Below, in pieces: positions 1 to 12,149 of a DNA stretch of 64,000 bases (positions are counted from its first letter, which is position 1; every line of letters starts with the position of its first letter). The translations under genes and the position numbers were made by a program. Under the pieces are notes generated by a model. It worked only from the letters and a program-made list of their open reading frames with translations, was not told the DNA's origin and searched no databases. The stretch comes from Gnetum montanum (taxonomy: Eukaryota > Streptophyta > Gnetopsida > Gnetales > Gnetaceae), in assembly GCA_015680685.1 (NCBI GenBank), contig MNCI01015613.1, positions 124,001 through 188,000 on the forward strand. Direction: 5' to 3'.

Positions 1-1590
1 GAGAAGGTGAAGTGAAATATCATTGACACCACAAGTAATCATTCAATTAGAGCATGGAAGCATGTGAGAATATCCTACATCCTGTGATTGGTCCACTATC
101 ACATTCCTTCACTGCTACTCATCTACATGGTTGAATAAACCTCCAAGTCATCCTTTCAAATGCAAGATCATAATTTTTACTATTGCTACCATATAAACTT
201 GATTGTTATGTAGTCTAATCATTTGTAAACGAAAACTAAGATAATGTGCTATAGATCATCTAGAAGTCAAATTTCTAGTTTGGTTTTCTTCCATCCATAC
301 ACATGCACAACATGATCCCTAAATTTTACTTTACTAGAAACCTCTTATTGATTCCTCTAGTTGTATTAATAAATCCTATTTCTAATAGTCATTAGATTGC
401 CATGACTAAGAAATTGAGATTTCAATGATAGAATATTATCATGTTTTGGATCAAGGGTTATGATTCCTAGTAGTAAATGAATTTAATAATTAGGTCAAAG
501 TATCATTTAATGTAACCAATGTTTACTAAGAGAGAGATTTCTAAGCCTTAATGCTCATGGGTAGAGATGAATAGGATATTATCTTAGACTATTACATTTG
601 GAAGTCAAGTGATCTAGATAATAGGTTAAATGTAAGATATACTTATATGGGTATTTGTACAACCTCTCATTTTGATCTTACCAAAACAATTGTAAGATTG
701 GTCTAGGATGGTAATAATACCAATTTATGTGAATCGATGAGGTTTTTATCATAGTAACCTTCCCATTTCCTTCTATTCTGATCATTATTATTTTATTTTA
801 TTTTTATATTTTTCTTTCTTTTCATATTTTTTTCACCTTTTCTTTCTTTCATAAGAAGAAGGTTTTCTTAATAGCTCTTTAGAATTTTGGGCAAGATTGG
901 AGTGTCAAATTACCACCTAGAATCTTGGACTTGCATGAACATGAGATTTCATCCTTTATCATAGGACACACATAGGTCCATAAAATCATGAACCTCTTTG
1001 AATTAGAGTGGTCAAGAATGACATGCACGTGTACCTTGGTTTAATCACATTTATCAAATCCATCTAGTAATTACAAGGATCTTCAATGATATACCCTTTT
1101 CTTTCTAGTGACCAAGCACTATTCCAAGATTCTCAAGCTCATGCCTTAAGGTGCAGACCCACCACCTACCCATGGTTCTAGTAGCATTAGTTTGAACAAC
1201 TCATATATTAAATTCTAACTTCCCATTGAATCTTAGCCTAGTTCACTAGTGTTGAATAAAAAAAAACTAGGTGGATGAATTTTGTTACATGGGAATTCCT
1301 TCGATCAGTACTTCACTTTGAATCCATTTAGCACTCTCACATTATCATCACATCTATAACTTATACATTCATCATTGGTTTATTGAATCATCATTCATAA
1401 ATCACATTAGTTAGTTTTTCCAGACATATATAAACAAACTTAAAGTAAAGAAAATATCATGAAAGATTAATCATTAATATAAAAAATATAAAACTATAAA
1501 CTAAACACATCCAACTTTATTAAAACACACAATATAATAGTATAAAATAAAAAAATTAATATGGAATAGAGTAATTCCTTCTTTATGACT
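1..1590 (-). other. Element G region downstream of pol; no gene recognised
   Basis: This follows the end of the integrase relic on the minus strand and should be the 3' non-coding part of element G. It is AT-rich with T-rich tracts around 780-845. I see no long frame, LTR boundary or polypurine tract. Confidence 0.4.
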
Positions 1591-2810
1591 AATCCATGTC
1601 AATCATCTGATAGGCCATTAAGGGTATAATACAGGATTGATCATTATGTATGTTTAGAAGAAAAAATTATTCTTGGTAGTGCTTCAAGTATTGCCCATTG
1701 ATAAAGAAAATCTTACCTAGATCATATAGATAATAAATATGTGTTACACTAGACTGGTGACTAGTGTGAATGATGTAGAATTATCCTCATTAAAATTGAA
1801 ACTTTTCCAAATGGAACAAGTGATGGATTAAAATAGAGAACCTCATCTCCAAGTTTGAAATTAATTTTGTACAAACATCATGACAAGCGTTGGTGTAGGA
1901 ATTTTCTAACTCATTACATATCAAGGTGATTCTATGATTCTCATTGAAAAGATTGAGATTAACCAACCTCTATTTTTATGTAAAATATAAGGTTATTTCA
2001 TGATCTACCACATCACCCAATATTTTTGTTTCAAGATCAATAGGTAGTTGTGGAACCTATCCATGTACTAGCTCAAATAGGATGTAGCCAATACTATTTT
2101 TTTCATATTATTTGATAGGTTCAAAAAGCATCATTAAGCTTACTAGCCTAGTCTCTTCTCTATCTACCAACCATTTTCCTTAGTATTCTAAAAATTCCAT
2201 CGTTAGCAACTTCCACTTGATCATTGGCCTATAAGTGATACAGGAAAGTCAATTTATGATTAACCATATAAGATTCTAATAAATTCTTCAAAACATTACT
2301 AGTAAAGTACATACTATCATCAAAGATCAAGATTTGAGGAATACTAAACCTATGTAGTACATTATTCCAAAGGATGTTCACTATAGTGGTAGATGAATAA
2401 TCCTTAATAGTAGTTGCCTCCATCCATTTTGTGTAGTAGTCTATACATACAATGATATATTTCTTACCTTTGGAGGTTAAAGAGATGTTTTTGACAAACT
2501 CAATCATCCATACATCGAAGATCTATAATGATTAGATCCATAATTGTGACTCCTCCATACATGAGGACATACCTCTCTCATGTGACCACTTGTCACAGCA
2601 ACACACAAAGTGTGAGAATCAAAAAACATGATGGGATAAAAATAGTTCATGGGTAGCAACATCATCATGATCCATTTTCTAGCATAGTGACCACCAAATG
2701 CATTATAGTATGCATGAGCCAAGGTGATGCCTTCACTTTCTTATGGGACATACCACCTTATGAGGCCATCATGGCATCTCTTGTAAAGATGCATTTTGAT
2801 AACCAAGTGA
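1590..2810 (-). pseudogene. G integrase relic
   Basis: The minus-strand frame 2507-2229 reads like the integrase catalytic core: YIIVCIDYYTKWMEATTIKD holds the first catalytic Asp, and IPQILIFDDSMYFTS holds the second. Just upstream (2722-2504) a stretch with AFGGHYA and DSHTLC matches the HHCC zinc-binding region, with its last Cys lost. Downstream (2220-2040) NDQVEVANDG should hold the catalytic Glu, and IGYILFELVHG matches the conserved block after the core. The enzyme joins retrotransposon cDNA to chromosomal DNA. Frameshifts and stops show it is inactive. Confidence 0.85.
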
Positions 2811-2999
2811 GGATTTAGCTAGGGTTAAAATCATTGAATATTTCATTTGTATTATCCAAAAATAATCTCTTAGGTTACTAGGTAGTTAAGAATGTCCAAA
2901 AACCATAGGTAGTCATGTTTGTTCTTGGTGTTAAAAATGGCCTTACAAAAGTGATCACCTAGAAAATCATTGAGAATCACAAATTTTTCTTTGTTGCCA

Positions 3000-4280
3000 A
3001 TTTATATTCTTGATAGATGATTTACCATCATATTTTTAGCTCCCTTGCAATTAGTCATGTGGAGATTGAATCCCTACAAAAGAAGTAACTATCAAATCAC
3101 CTAAGGATTGACATCTAGTTTGTCCGTTAGGAACCAAATGGTGCATGTTCAATGTGGATGAGGATGTTACATCTAAGAACATAATGCTTGAATTTTTTTA
3201 GTGCAAAACTAATGATCATAAACTTCTTTTTGGTGATGCTATAATTCAATTAAGGCCTTATCATGCTTTGACTAGATTACTAGATGAAGTAGGACCTCTT
3301 CTTTTCATTAAACTCCATCAAGACTACACCCAATGCAAAGTCAGAAGCATCTATCACTATAAAAAATGGTTAATCCTAGTTAGAACTCTATAACACTAGG
3401 GTTTGTCTTAGTTTTTCTTTCAAATTTTGAAAGGCATTTTCACATTCTTTAATTCATAATAATGAAACATCTTTCTTTGTGAGCTAAAATAAAGGCATGA
3501 CAATTCTAGAGTAATCTTTAATAAACCTATGATAATAGCCTAAGTGGGTAAAAAATATCATACCTATTTGACCATTACAAGAATCTATATCATTTTTTTA
3601 ATGATGTAGATCTTGTTAGGATTTACTTTAATCCCCTTCTTGGAAAATTTCTAGCCAAGAATTATGTTCTCATATATTACTAACTCACTTTTCTTCTAAT
3701 TCAACTTTAAGTTCACTTGGCAAAAATTATGTAGAATAGCTTCAAGCTTGTTCAAGTTCTCCTAAAATTTTTTTTCATACATAGAAAATTCATCCATAAA
3801 GGTCTCCATTCTCTTTCCAATGTAATCTTAAAATAAGAACATCACTAGCTATTGAAATATGGCTAGTGCATTGCATAATCTAAAGGTCATGTGTTTGAAG
3901 GAAAAGGTTCTCAATGGATAGATAAAGATAGTTTTTGCTTGATCCTTTAATATGATGTTGGTTTGATTATACCTAGAGTACTTATCAAGAAAGCCTAAGA
4001 ACTCCTAGTTGAAGAAATTATCTAGTACCTAATCCAGAAATGACAACAAAAAGTTATCCTTAAAGATGGCAACATCTAACAACTTATAGTTAATGCAAAA
4101 TCTACATTCATTGACTTTCTTTTGTGCAACTATAGTTGGATTAACCTATTCACTTTTAGAATAGGTGTAATGAAATCAACGTATAACATATGAATGATTT
4201 TTTTTTTCACCATCTTGCATGTTAGGATTAAATATTGATTGAACTATCAGCTATGGCTTGATGCTCATGTCCATGTATAT
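3000..4280 (-). pseudogene. G reverse transcriptase and RNase H relic
   Basis: Near 4130-4030 the minus strand reads VAQKKVNECRFCINY followed by FKDNFLLSFLD, the fingers/palm entry of a Ty3/gypsy reverse transcriptase. Near 3810-3790 METFMDEFSMYEKKF is the catalytic YxDD box with the second Asp changed to Glu. Near 3370-3300 FFIVIDASDFALGVVLMEF is the RT/RNase H linker and first RNase H strand, with the catalytic Asp of DAS kept. These domains would copy retrotransposon RNA into DNA in the cytoplasmic particle. In-frame stops and a changed active site make this a relic. Confidence 0.82.
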
Positions 4281-7200
4281 GTGATGTTAATAGATAGAGG
4301 AGCCAATTCCTATGATTTCATTATAATACCAAGTAAAGAATTTTCTCCACTTCACAACTACCTTTTTTAGCTCAATCTTTTGGATGGTCATTAAAGTGAA
4401 ATTGATGATAACAAGATGACCATTGATGAAAAAACATGTACTCCAAGCACTTTGAAAGCAACTTGAGCTTTAGTAATGATGTGGAAATATTCTAAAAAAA
4501 TCAAAAGTATCATAAAATGTAGGAACATATTAAACCACTATAGTGTCCTTCATTATATTCTCTGTTTCTAAATTAAATGATTTGACATCAGGTAGGAGAA
4601 GAAAATTGATTCATTCTTCCAAGACCTAATTTGTCATTGCATGGACTAGAGTATTTTAAGAAAGTTAACATCTCTGATGACACAAAGATATTTTATAACA
4701 TAGTAATTATAGCCATGATTACTACATGACTAGGAAGGATTACATAAGATTTTCTTATAATGTATCTTCTCATTCTTATCTTTCCTACTGGTTTGAAAGT
4801 GAAGGCCTTCAAAGATTAACTTGGTGTTAATGGTGCTCAAATGGGATCTTCCCATGATGACAGGAAAGCTATCTCCAAAACTTTTTAGTGTAAAAACATT
4901 CTACTAATATCATCATCATGTAGTTTATCTATCTCATGGTGTACATGTAGGATTTATTTACTAGCCATAGTCAAATATTAGTACTCTTATAAGGAGGGAG
5001 TCCGCAATTAAGGTTTTTTTGTAATGAGATAATATTAACTTTTAAACCTAAGTCATAGAGCGTTAGGCAGTGATCAATCTCATCAATTTGAATCTCCATC
5101 ATGAGATTACTAAGATCTCATCTCTTTTCAAGAAATTGATCACATTTTATCATCCATATGGCTACCTTGAATGCAATAATGACTACAATACCACTACTAT
5201 TAGGTACCATCTTATTTTATCTACTAGAATTTTTGTAAGAATTTTTTCATAAAATAGATGTTTCATTTCGATAGACTTTAAGAAATGATACTAGGATCTT
5301 CTTAATGTGGACTATTCATCTTGCTTGTATTTTTATCCTCTCCATAGGATGAAGAGAATGAAGTGTATCCAATTCCATGGCACTTATGTTTTTGATTATG
5401 ATAGAATTTTCTATAAGGGAACTTTGGACTTTTCCCCACAATCATATCAACAAGTATCTAGTAATATCACCTAGTCATGTACATGAAGTTAGGATCATCA
5501 TAATAAACAATATCACAAAATTTATATTGCCTTGATTATGGTTGACTAGGAATCCTACTCTGCATAAGACCAAGAAGTAGAAGTAATTGTTGAAAATCTT
5601 TTGATGTAGGTAGGTACTGTTGAGATGTAATATGTGGAAGTGAATACGTACCTACCTAGGAACCTTAAAATTAAGGATTAGAGAGAATTATCCTCTATTT
5701 TTACATTGAAGTAGAATATTTTATGGAGTAATACCCCAAGGATTTGAAGTTTATCACTATTGTTATTACTACATGAGTTGTGGGTATCTAACTCTAGGAT
5801 AATACGATTAGCCAAGATATGGAGTCCTTCTTTGCCTTTTGATGAACTTGGAATTCAGAGGCATTCGAGATCATTCCATTTTACTAATCATGTGAACAAT
5901 AACTAGGCAACATTGTGACTCATAAGGGTTAGCATAGTATCTTCAAAGACCCTCATCACTAAAGGATGAGAAAACCTCATTTAGATCTTATTTTATGCTC
6001 TTATAGTATAGGATCTTCATCTAACCTTTTTCCTCATACTTCTACTATGGGAGGAGAATTCACCACCTTACCCTTAATATCCTTAAGGGTAGTGATCATT
6101 TTTTCTTGCATTGCATCTCATACCTAGTCCACCTTATGGGCCAAGTTGGTCAAGGCTATTTTGGTTTTAACTTGATATTGTTTCAAGACTTTGCCTACAA
6201 TGGAAGATTTGTATACACATTCAATGTTTTTAACTTTTTTTCTATGTGCAATATCATGATTGTACTTCTTGCGTAATTATCACTTTTTCCATTCACATTC
6301 CATGCTTGGAATGATATATATAAGTTCTTTGATTTGGGCCATGAATGTTTTCTATACCTATCCCATTACGTACATGTCTATGTGCTTCCTTGTTTTCTAC
6401 CTTAAGCCTTTCAAGATATTCATTCATTATTTTCTATGCTTGAGCGATGATTCGAAAAATGTGGACTTTTTTCATGTACCTTCTCATGATGTTGTCTAAT
6501 GGCTCATGTGCTTCTCTCCTTCATCTAACCATCTCCTTCTAGATGTTGTAAATGCATACATATGTATGAATTTTGTTGTAGAAGATTTAGACTATGTATA
6601 TTCATTTTTGAATTGATTTTATGGGTAAAGACTTTTATTATGTTTCTACATGCTCAATGATGTTGCATGGAAATAATGAAAACTTCTACCAATCATTAAT
6701 AATCTTCTCTAGGTAGTAATCATGATCAAATTCCTGCATGTGCAATTAGGGATCATCACCAGTAAGCCCTCTACATGTTGAAACATTAGCCATGTTGATC
6801 CATTGAATATGATTGTCACAAGCATGCTCTCATGGAATAAAGAGAGCTTCATTGAGTTCATGATAGTTACCCCAATTAAATAAATGATCATCATCATTAC
6901 CAAATCATCTAGATAAGTGTATATGCTACAACTTAGGAAGTTGATTAGCATCATGATTTATGGTTACACTTCACTAAGTGGTTCTTAACCATGGACCTTC
7001 ATTGTAGATTGATCCTTTTCCATTCTTATGTGCTTTATCATCCTCCTCTCCATATAAATGGTCGTATGGAACGCTATGATAAGCCTTGTATTTTACCATT
7101 TGGTATTGGAACTCTTACTTCTAACGAGATTCATAGTCATTGTGCACAATCTCTAAAACCACATAAAATGCATAATCATTCTCTAGGCCAACATTTATTA

Positions 7201-7526
7201 AGGCCTCTCTAAGATCATGTGACGTAACCTTAACTAGTCCTTAGAGAACTACCCATAAGCATCATGCCACCTCACTTATCTTAGGGATAAGTTAAAATGA
7301 CTAGTGTTAGGATTACATCCTTCAAGTGTTTAAATGCAATGTACGCCCTCCTTCATTTAGGGGTATCTCTCTTGTTAGAGGTTCTTTGTGGACTTTGAAT
7401 ATTTTTTACCATATCATTCATGGTAAAAACCTATATACAATGCTAAATAAATACACACATACTCAAGTTGAAAAATTGGTAAGATAAAAAAATATACAAG
7501 TATTTCTAGGTAATACATCAATGTCT
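4280..7526 (-). pseudogene. G gag and protease region, heavily decayed
   Basis: By position, between the primer site at 7527-7545 and the RT relic, this must hold the capsid (gag) and protease of element G on the minus strand. I cannot show a clear zinc knuckle or protease DSG motif here, so the call rests on gene order. Open frames in this stretch are short and lie on both strands. I treat those on the plus strand as chance. Confidence 0.45.
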
Positions 7527-7545
7527 TCTCTAGCAATTGTGCCAA
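7527..7545 (-). promoter_or_regulatory. G primer binding site, tRNA-Asp-like
   Basis: The minus strand reads TTGGCACAATTGCTAGAGA directly after the LTR end. This is a decayed form of the tRNA-Asp-complementary site TGGCGCCGTTGCCGGGGA that Athila elements use. The same site appears at 27506-27524 and 58441-58459. Confidence 0.75.
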
Positions 7546-8182
7546 TGATAAGGATCCCACTAGCTATGATCAATGGAATTATATTTTTTAGAATGTAATG
7601 CAATCCATTTGTAATCTTCAAAGATGATGTTAAGTGAATTGCCAAGAACACTTATGTATGTTGTTATATTTATGAAATATGAAAGTAGTTATAATACAAA
7701 TAATATAATTGAAACCCATGTTGCCATGGTAACAAATTAAGAAAATAGTTATAGTTTTATATTTTATACTTTCTGTGAATTTTATAATTAGAAGAATAAT
7801 ATGATAAGAAATGCACACACATTACAATCCCTTATTGGATAGATGCAATACTCATAATCATATACATGGATTGCAGTCACTTAAGGAAGAGGTTCAACAT
7901 CATATACAGAGAGTAATGAATGGCCTCTAGTTATAACATTAATGGCCTAACACCATTTTGTACAATTATGATGTCCTTTAATAAAGAGTAATCATTAAAG
8001 CTTAATGTAATGAAAAAATAAATATTTTTTCTATTTTATATTTTAAGGCATCACAATATAGAGTAAAGAGAAAATCATGAGCTTTATTCACTACACAAAC
8101 ATAGGACTCCACATTGACCAAATGATTCTGGGCTACATAAGTAAGTTAGCACTCTAATAAAATTAAGTTGCACTTGTAAAAG
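7546..8182 (-). repeat. G 5' LTR, 3' half
   Basis: This matches 31043-31713 in inverted orientation, including a shared block around ACCATGGCAACATGG and the block CACTTAACATCATC. It starts (plus strand) with TGATAAGG next to the primer site. It stops where element A begins and continues beyond A at 23633. Confidence 0.82.
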
Positions 8183-8757
8183 TGTATGACATCCAGTTCC
8201 CAAATGTCATGGAAAACATCAAATATAAGTTATATTACACATTAGACATAATACAATAATGTAGGAAATGTCAAATATATGTAATATTCGATATTAACCA
8301 TAAAGAAAATAACAGGGAAAATGCATAAAAAAAGATTAAAAAATGCTTTATTGATGTGGAATATTGTATCTAGATCATGCTCTGAGAGTGTTCCGTGGGG
8401 TTTCCTTCCTTCAGTATCTATTCCGTAGAGGCAAGCTAGCACTACCACCATAGTTAGACCTACAACATATTAGAAGGGATGGTAAATCCTTTTCATGTCT
8501 CACTTCACCTGACTCCCAGTACTTACCTTCACTAGCTCTACAACTCCATGTTAATACAACTTGTATGCCCAAGTATAAATACCTTAGGTGAAACCCCCAA
8601 AGGTTACCTTAAGAGACATGTCTATTATTACAACTTGCCCTTTTAGACCTTAATTACAACTCCCTTTTTGAGTCTTGTTACAATAATGATAATACTTGTT
8701 ATTAAGAGGCACCATCTTTGTTACATAGTAGCATTATTTAGGAACATAAACATTACA
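8183..8757 (-). repeat. A 3' LTR
   Basis: It begins TGTATGACATCC and ends AACATTACA on the plus strand. It shares long blocks with 23010-23632, 40739-41243 and 44473-44982, such as the one around ATCATGCTCTGAGAGTGTTC. It is about 575 bp. Confidence 0.85.
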
Positions 8758-8770
8758 ATCTACCCCTCTA
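8758..8770 (-). promoter_or_regulatory. A polypurine tract
   Basis: The minus strand reads TAGAGGGGTAGAT directly before the LTR start TGTAATG. This is the expected primer for plus-strand DNA synthesis, and it shows that this LTR is the 3' one. Confidence 0.72.
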
Positions 8771-9100
8771 AGGTTTCATTCGTCCTCGAACGAGTCCACG
8801 TTCACTATCTTTTTCCAACTCCAATGCTTCTTTTAGGCTCCTATACTCTAAGAATTTGATTTCACCTTTGGGCTTGAAGTTGTTTCTTACTTATTTTGCA
8901 AACAAAATATGTGTGAGAATAATATATGGGGATTTAAATATTACTTTATTAATACTTACCTCACTTTCTAAGATAATAACAAGAGGTGAATTAAAGATCT
9001 ACCAACCACCAATCACCAATCCTAACTAGGGTCACACAAAGTGCAACTCATATTTGGTTACCCAAGTGAAGGTAGGGAAAATCTTTTATTCTCAACTTTC

Positions 9101-9137
9101 ATTATTGATGAATTGTGTTTTAACTTGCTCCGATATC
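9101..9137 (+). repeat. D target duplication and 5' LTR stub
   Basis: ATTAT is followed by a 32-bp stretch matching the start of the 3' LTR at 18647 with about five mismatches (TGATGAATTGTGTTTTAA here, TGATGAATTGTATTTTAA there). After about 9137 the two sequences part completely. Confidence 0.8.
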
Positions 9138-9338
9138 AATATCTGATCCAATATTGCTTAGAGAGAATTTTATTTGCAATACCACCATAAATATTAATAA
9201 ATCCATGATGAATTTTTAGGGTCCTTAAATACAGATGAAGAAAATATCATTACCATAACAAAGGAGATTGATTGAATTAGAACAAATGCAACTGTCATAT
9301 CTCAAGATGGCCTTCAATGTCAAATTCTCCCATCAATG

Positions 9339-9520
9339 AATTTTTTATTTTATGCTTTTTATTTTTAATGCATCAGTTTATTGATATATCAGCAGCACTG
9401 TGAGAAGAAGAAGCGTAGGAACCTCATATGAACATAGAATTTTTTATTTTATGCTTTTTATTTTTAATGCATCAGCAGCACTGTGAGAAGAAGAAGCGTA
9501 GCAACCTCATATGAATATAG
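9339..9520 (+). repeat. Imperfect tandem duplication upstream of the reductase pseudogene
   Basis: The units are 9339-9437 and 9438-9520. Both contain TTTTTTATTTTATGCTTTTT and end with a block around AAGAAGAAGCGTAG and CCTCATATGAA. The first unit has about 16 extra bases in the middle. The second unit ends about 37 bases before the presumed start codon, so the duplication lies in what was promoter or 5' UTR. Confidence 0.85.
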
Positions 9521-9557
9521 AAGCAGGAATGTGGCATCTGTATAGTATACTAAGAAG

Positions 9558-11019
9558 ATGGAGAAAGAATGGAAATGGTGTGTGTGGTGGGAGCAGGTGG
9601 CTATGTCTGATCTCATCTTGTCAAGACTGTTGCATAGAGGTTTCACAGTGCATGTCACTCTCACACACCCTGGTATTTTTCTTTCTGCACATGTGTTACA
9701 TTTTATCCAGATACATTTTATGTGTGCAGTTTCGGTGGGTGGATGGGTTGTCGAGGACCAGTTAATTTAATATAAATTAAAATGTATGTTTAGTTTTTGG
9801 TTTGGTATGAAATTTCTGTGCAGTTTGACCTTCCATAATATCATGTATTCCACACATCATTAATTTTTAATTATCATGCTTCTGTTCTAAGATTACTGGT
9901 GATCCTAGGCATCACCCTGCCCTAGATAGGATGGGATGTTACAACAAGTTTCTTTTCTTCATAAGATCTGCAGTGAATCTAAACTCCAAGAGCTTTTCAT
10001 GGCTATTCTTGAATTTTGCAGATGACCCACAAAAAAAACACAGCCTCTACGATCTTTAGAAGGTGCCCTCTGAGCGATTGAAGCTTTTCAAGGCGGATCT
10101 CAACCAAGAAAATTCATTCGACTCTGCAATACAAGGCTGCCACGGCGTTTTCCATGTTGCCAGTCCCTTGGACACTGCCCTCTCTGGCGTTTCCGAGGTA
10201 CGGTTTGCAAACATGACTTGCAAACTGGTTCATCCATGAAACAAAATTGAGTATTTTTTGGGTTGAATTATTCATTAGGAGTCAGGACCTTAACTAATCA
10301 ATACCCAGTTCTCAATTTTTATCTTCAGGATGAAACAGAAGAAGAAGCAGAAAAGGGGGTAGTAAATGTGTTAAGGGGGTAGTAAATGTGTTAAGATCAT
10401 GCAGCAGGGCAAAAGCTGTGAAGACAGTTGTGTACAGATCATCTATTGTGGCAGCTGCCCCCATCAACGAAAATGGAGAAATTATTGGGCAACTTAACGA
10501 ATCAACATGGACTCCTTTGAACTTTGTGAAAAACCGCAAACGGCTCAGCAGTGCTAGAAATTTGCAGTTTCTTGTATTTCCAGATGCATTAATTTGTTAT
10601 TTTTTGGCTGACGTTGACCTTATTGATAATTTGATAACAGCTGTATTATATTTACAAAACAGGAGCAGAACAGCTAGCTTTTAGATATGGGGAACAAATT
10701 GGTATCCAAGTTGTTTCCATCTGTCCGGCTATAATTGGTGGCCCCTTCATCACTCAGATTTTCCTTTCAGTTCTCTGCTTCTTTTATCTCCGCTCACTGG
10801 TACAAATATAAATCATTCCCCTTTTTGGTTTTTACAGAAACCATATTAGGTCCCAATACGAGACAGATGGAACTATTGGTATGTTTTCTTCAGTTGTAAT
10901 GTTAAGACTTAAGAGCAATGTTGAAATTGTCTCCAGGGAACGGAGACTTGTTCGAACTACCAAAATTACAGAGGAAGATTTTGGGGTCTGTGTCGATGAA
11001 GCACATTGATGATGTGTGT
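9558..11019 (+). pseudogene. DFR/CCR-like NADPH-dependent reductase (extended SDR) pseudogene, five exons
   Basis: Exon 1 (9558-9672) has the NADP-binding motif VCVVGAGGYV, then after a frameshift SRLLHRGFTVHVTLTHP, ending at a GT donor. Exon 2 (10022-10197, AG and GT borders) reads [13 protein letters not shown] and [13 protein letters not shown]. Exon 3 (from 10329) reads KTVVYRSSIVAAAP and NESTWTPLNFVKN. Exon 4 (about 10640-10760) keeps a YxxxK catalytic pattern (YYIYK), then AFRYGEQIGIQVVSICPAI. Exon 5 (about 10937-11019) has GSVSMKHIDDV. Such enzymes reduce dihydroflavonols, hydroxycinnamoyl-CoAs or related phenolics in the cytosol. It is a genomic copy with introns, broken by the exon 1 frameshift, a stop in exon 2 and a 20-bp duplication in exon 3. 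The C-terminus is not recognisable. The exact subfamily (DFR, ANR or CCR) is unresolved. Confidence 0.87.
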
Positions 11020-11690
11020 GAACCTCATTTTTTTCCTTAACTTTTTAAACCTCAAATTTTTCTTAACAAACTTTCACATTGCTTTCAAGTAAAAACTTTT
11101 TTTCATAATTTATAATTGGTTACATACACCTTTCCTAATAAAATTATCGTAGGTTGGGCTGCAGCTTATGGACATCATGCTTTGTGTTGAGTTTATTGGG
11201 CAAATCGAGCAGTCAAGGTTGAAAGCAGTACTGATGCAGCCAAAAAGTTGGTGTTAAGGGATCCGACCCTGAACATCCATATTTAGATTAAGTTACACTC
11301 AGATATGCATTTGTTTTAAGGTGGACGAAAGGAATAAATTAAGTTCTTTTTTAATCATGTTAAGCCAATATAAGCAATTGGTATATAGATGTTTCGTGGC
11401 ACGTTTATTGACATCTCTTTTGACCCGGTTGTTTTCAAGTCATTATTCATACTGCTTTGCTTGTTATTGGTTGCCAGTTTGCTAGGTCGAACAGAAACTT
11501 TATTGCGCCGGCTTCTTTTCTTGTTATTATTGGCTGTCGATTTATACCGTGGCTTATTATTGCTTGCCAGGCTAGTAATCGTCGAAGAGAAACTTTATTG
11601 CACGCTCGCAATGGTGTAAAAGAAACTTTACTCTTGGGAAATTTTGAAATCTTACTTACCCTGAAACATTGTTATAAAAAAGTTTTAAAA
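11020..11690. other. Tail of host-like segment; no gene recognised
   Basis: A stretch near 11150-11280 could be a decayed last exon of the reductase, but I cannot match it. At 11440-11640 imperfect repeats around GAAACTTTATTG and CTTGTTATTGG-type motifs occur. Short leucine-rich frames here look like products of these repeats. Confidence 0.4.
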
Positions 11691-12120
11691 TAACAGAGGA
11701 CGAAAGAATTTGGCAGTAATGTTAAAATAAAGTGTAAAAGTCCATGGTTAAGGGAAATCAAAGAATTTGGCAATAACATTGAAATAAAGTGTAAAAGCCT
11801 ATGGTTGAGAAAAGTCTAACCCTAAAAAAGAAAATTGCCGGGGTGAGTCTTAAAGCTTTTGGAAAGGTAAAACAAACACTGCCAGGGTGAGTCTTAAAAG
11901 GTTATGAAAAGAAATAAGAAAAACACAGGCCTTATGGGCAACAGTAATGTTAAAAGGAAGCGTAAAGTGAGGCGTAAAATCCTTTACTTAAGAAAAATCT
12001 AATCTTAAAGAAAAGTTCCCACTATCTTAAAAAGAAATAAGAAAAATCCTTTACTTAAAGAAAAATCTAATGTTAAAAAAAAGTACCCAATATCTGAAAA
12101 AGAAATAAGAAAAGTACAAG
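11690..12120 (+). repeat. Degenerate tandem repeats at the right side of the host-like segment
   Basis: A unit of about 55 bp starting AAAGAATTTGGCA occurs twice (11704-11756 and 11759-11812), with a third poorer copy near 11936. The motif CCAGGGTGAGTCTTAAA occurs twice, once with a base change. A unit of about 67 bp starting CCTTTACTTAA occurs twice (about 11977-12112). The repeats end just before gag similarity resumes. Confidence 0.75.
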
Positions 12121-12149
12121 TCTTACGATAACATCAAAAGGACATTCAA

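Noticed and set aside
11389-11693. Overlapping Leu-rich plus-strand frames, signal-peptide-like
   Set aside because: They are created by imperfect repeats (CTTGTTATTG, GAAACTTTATTG), with no similarity or conserved start.
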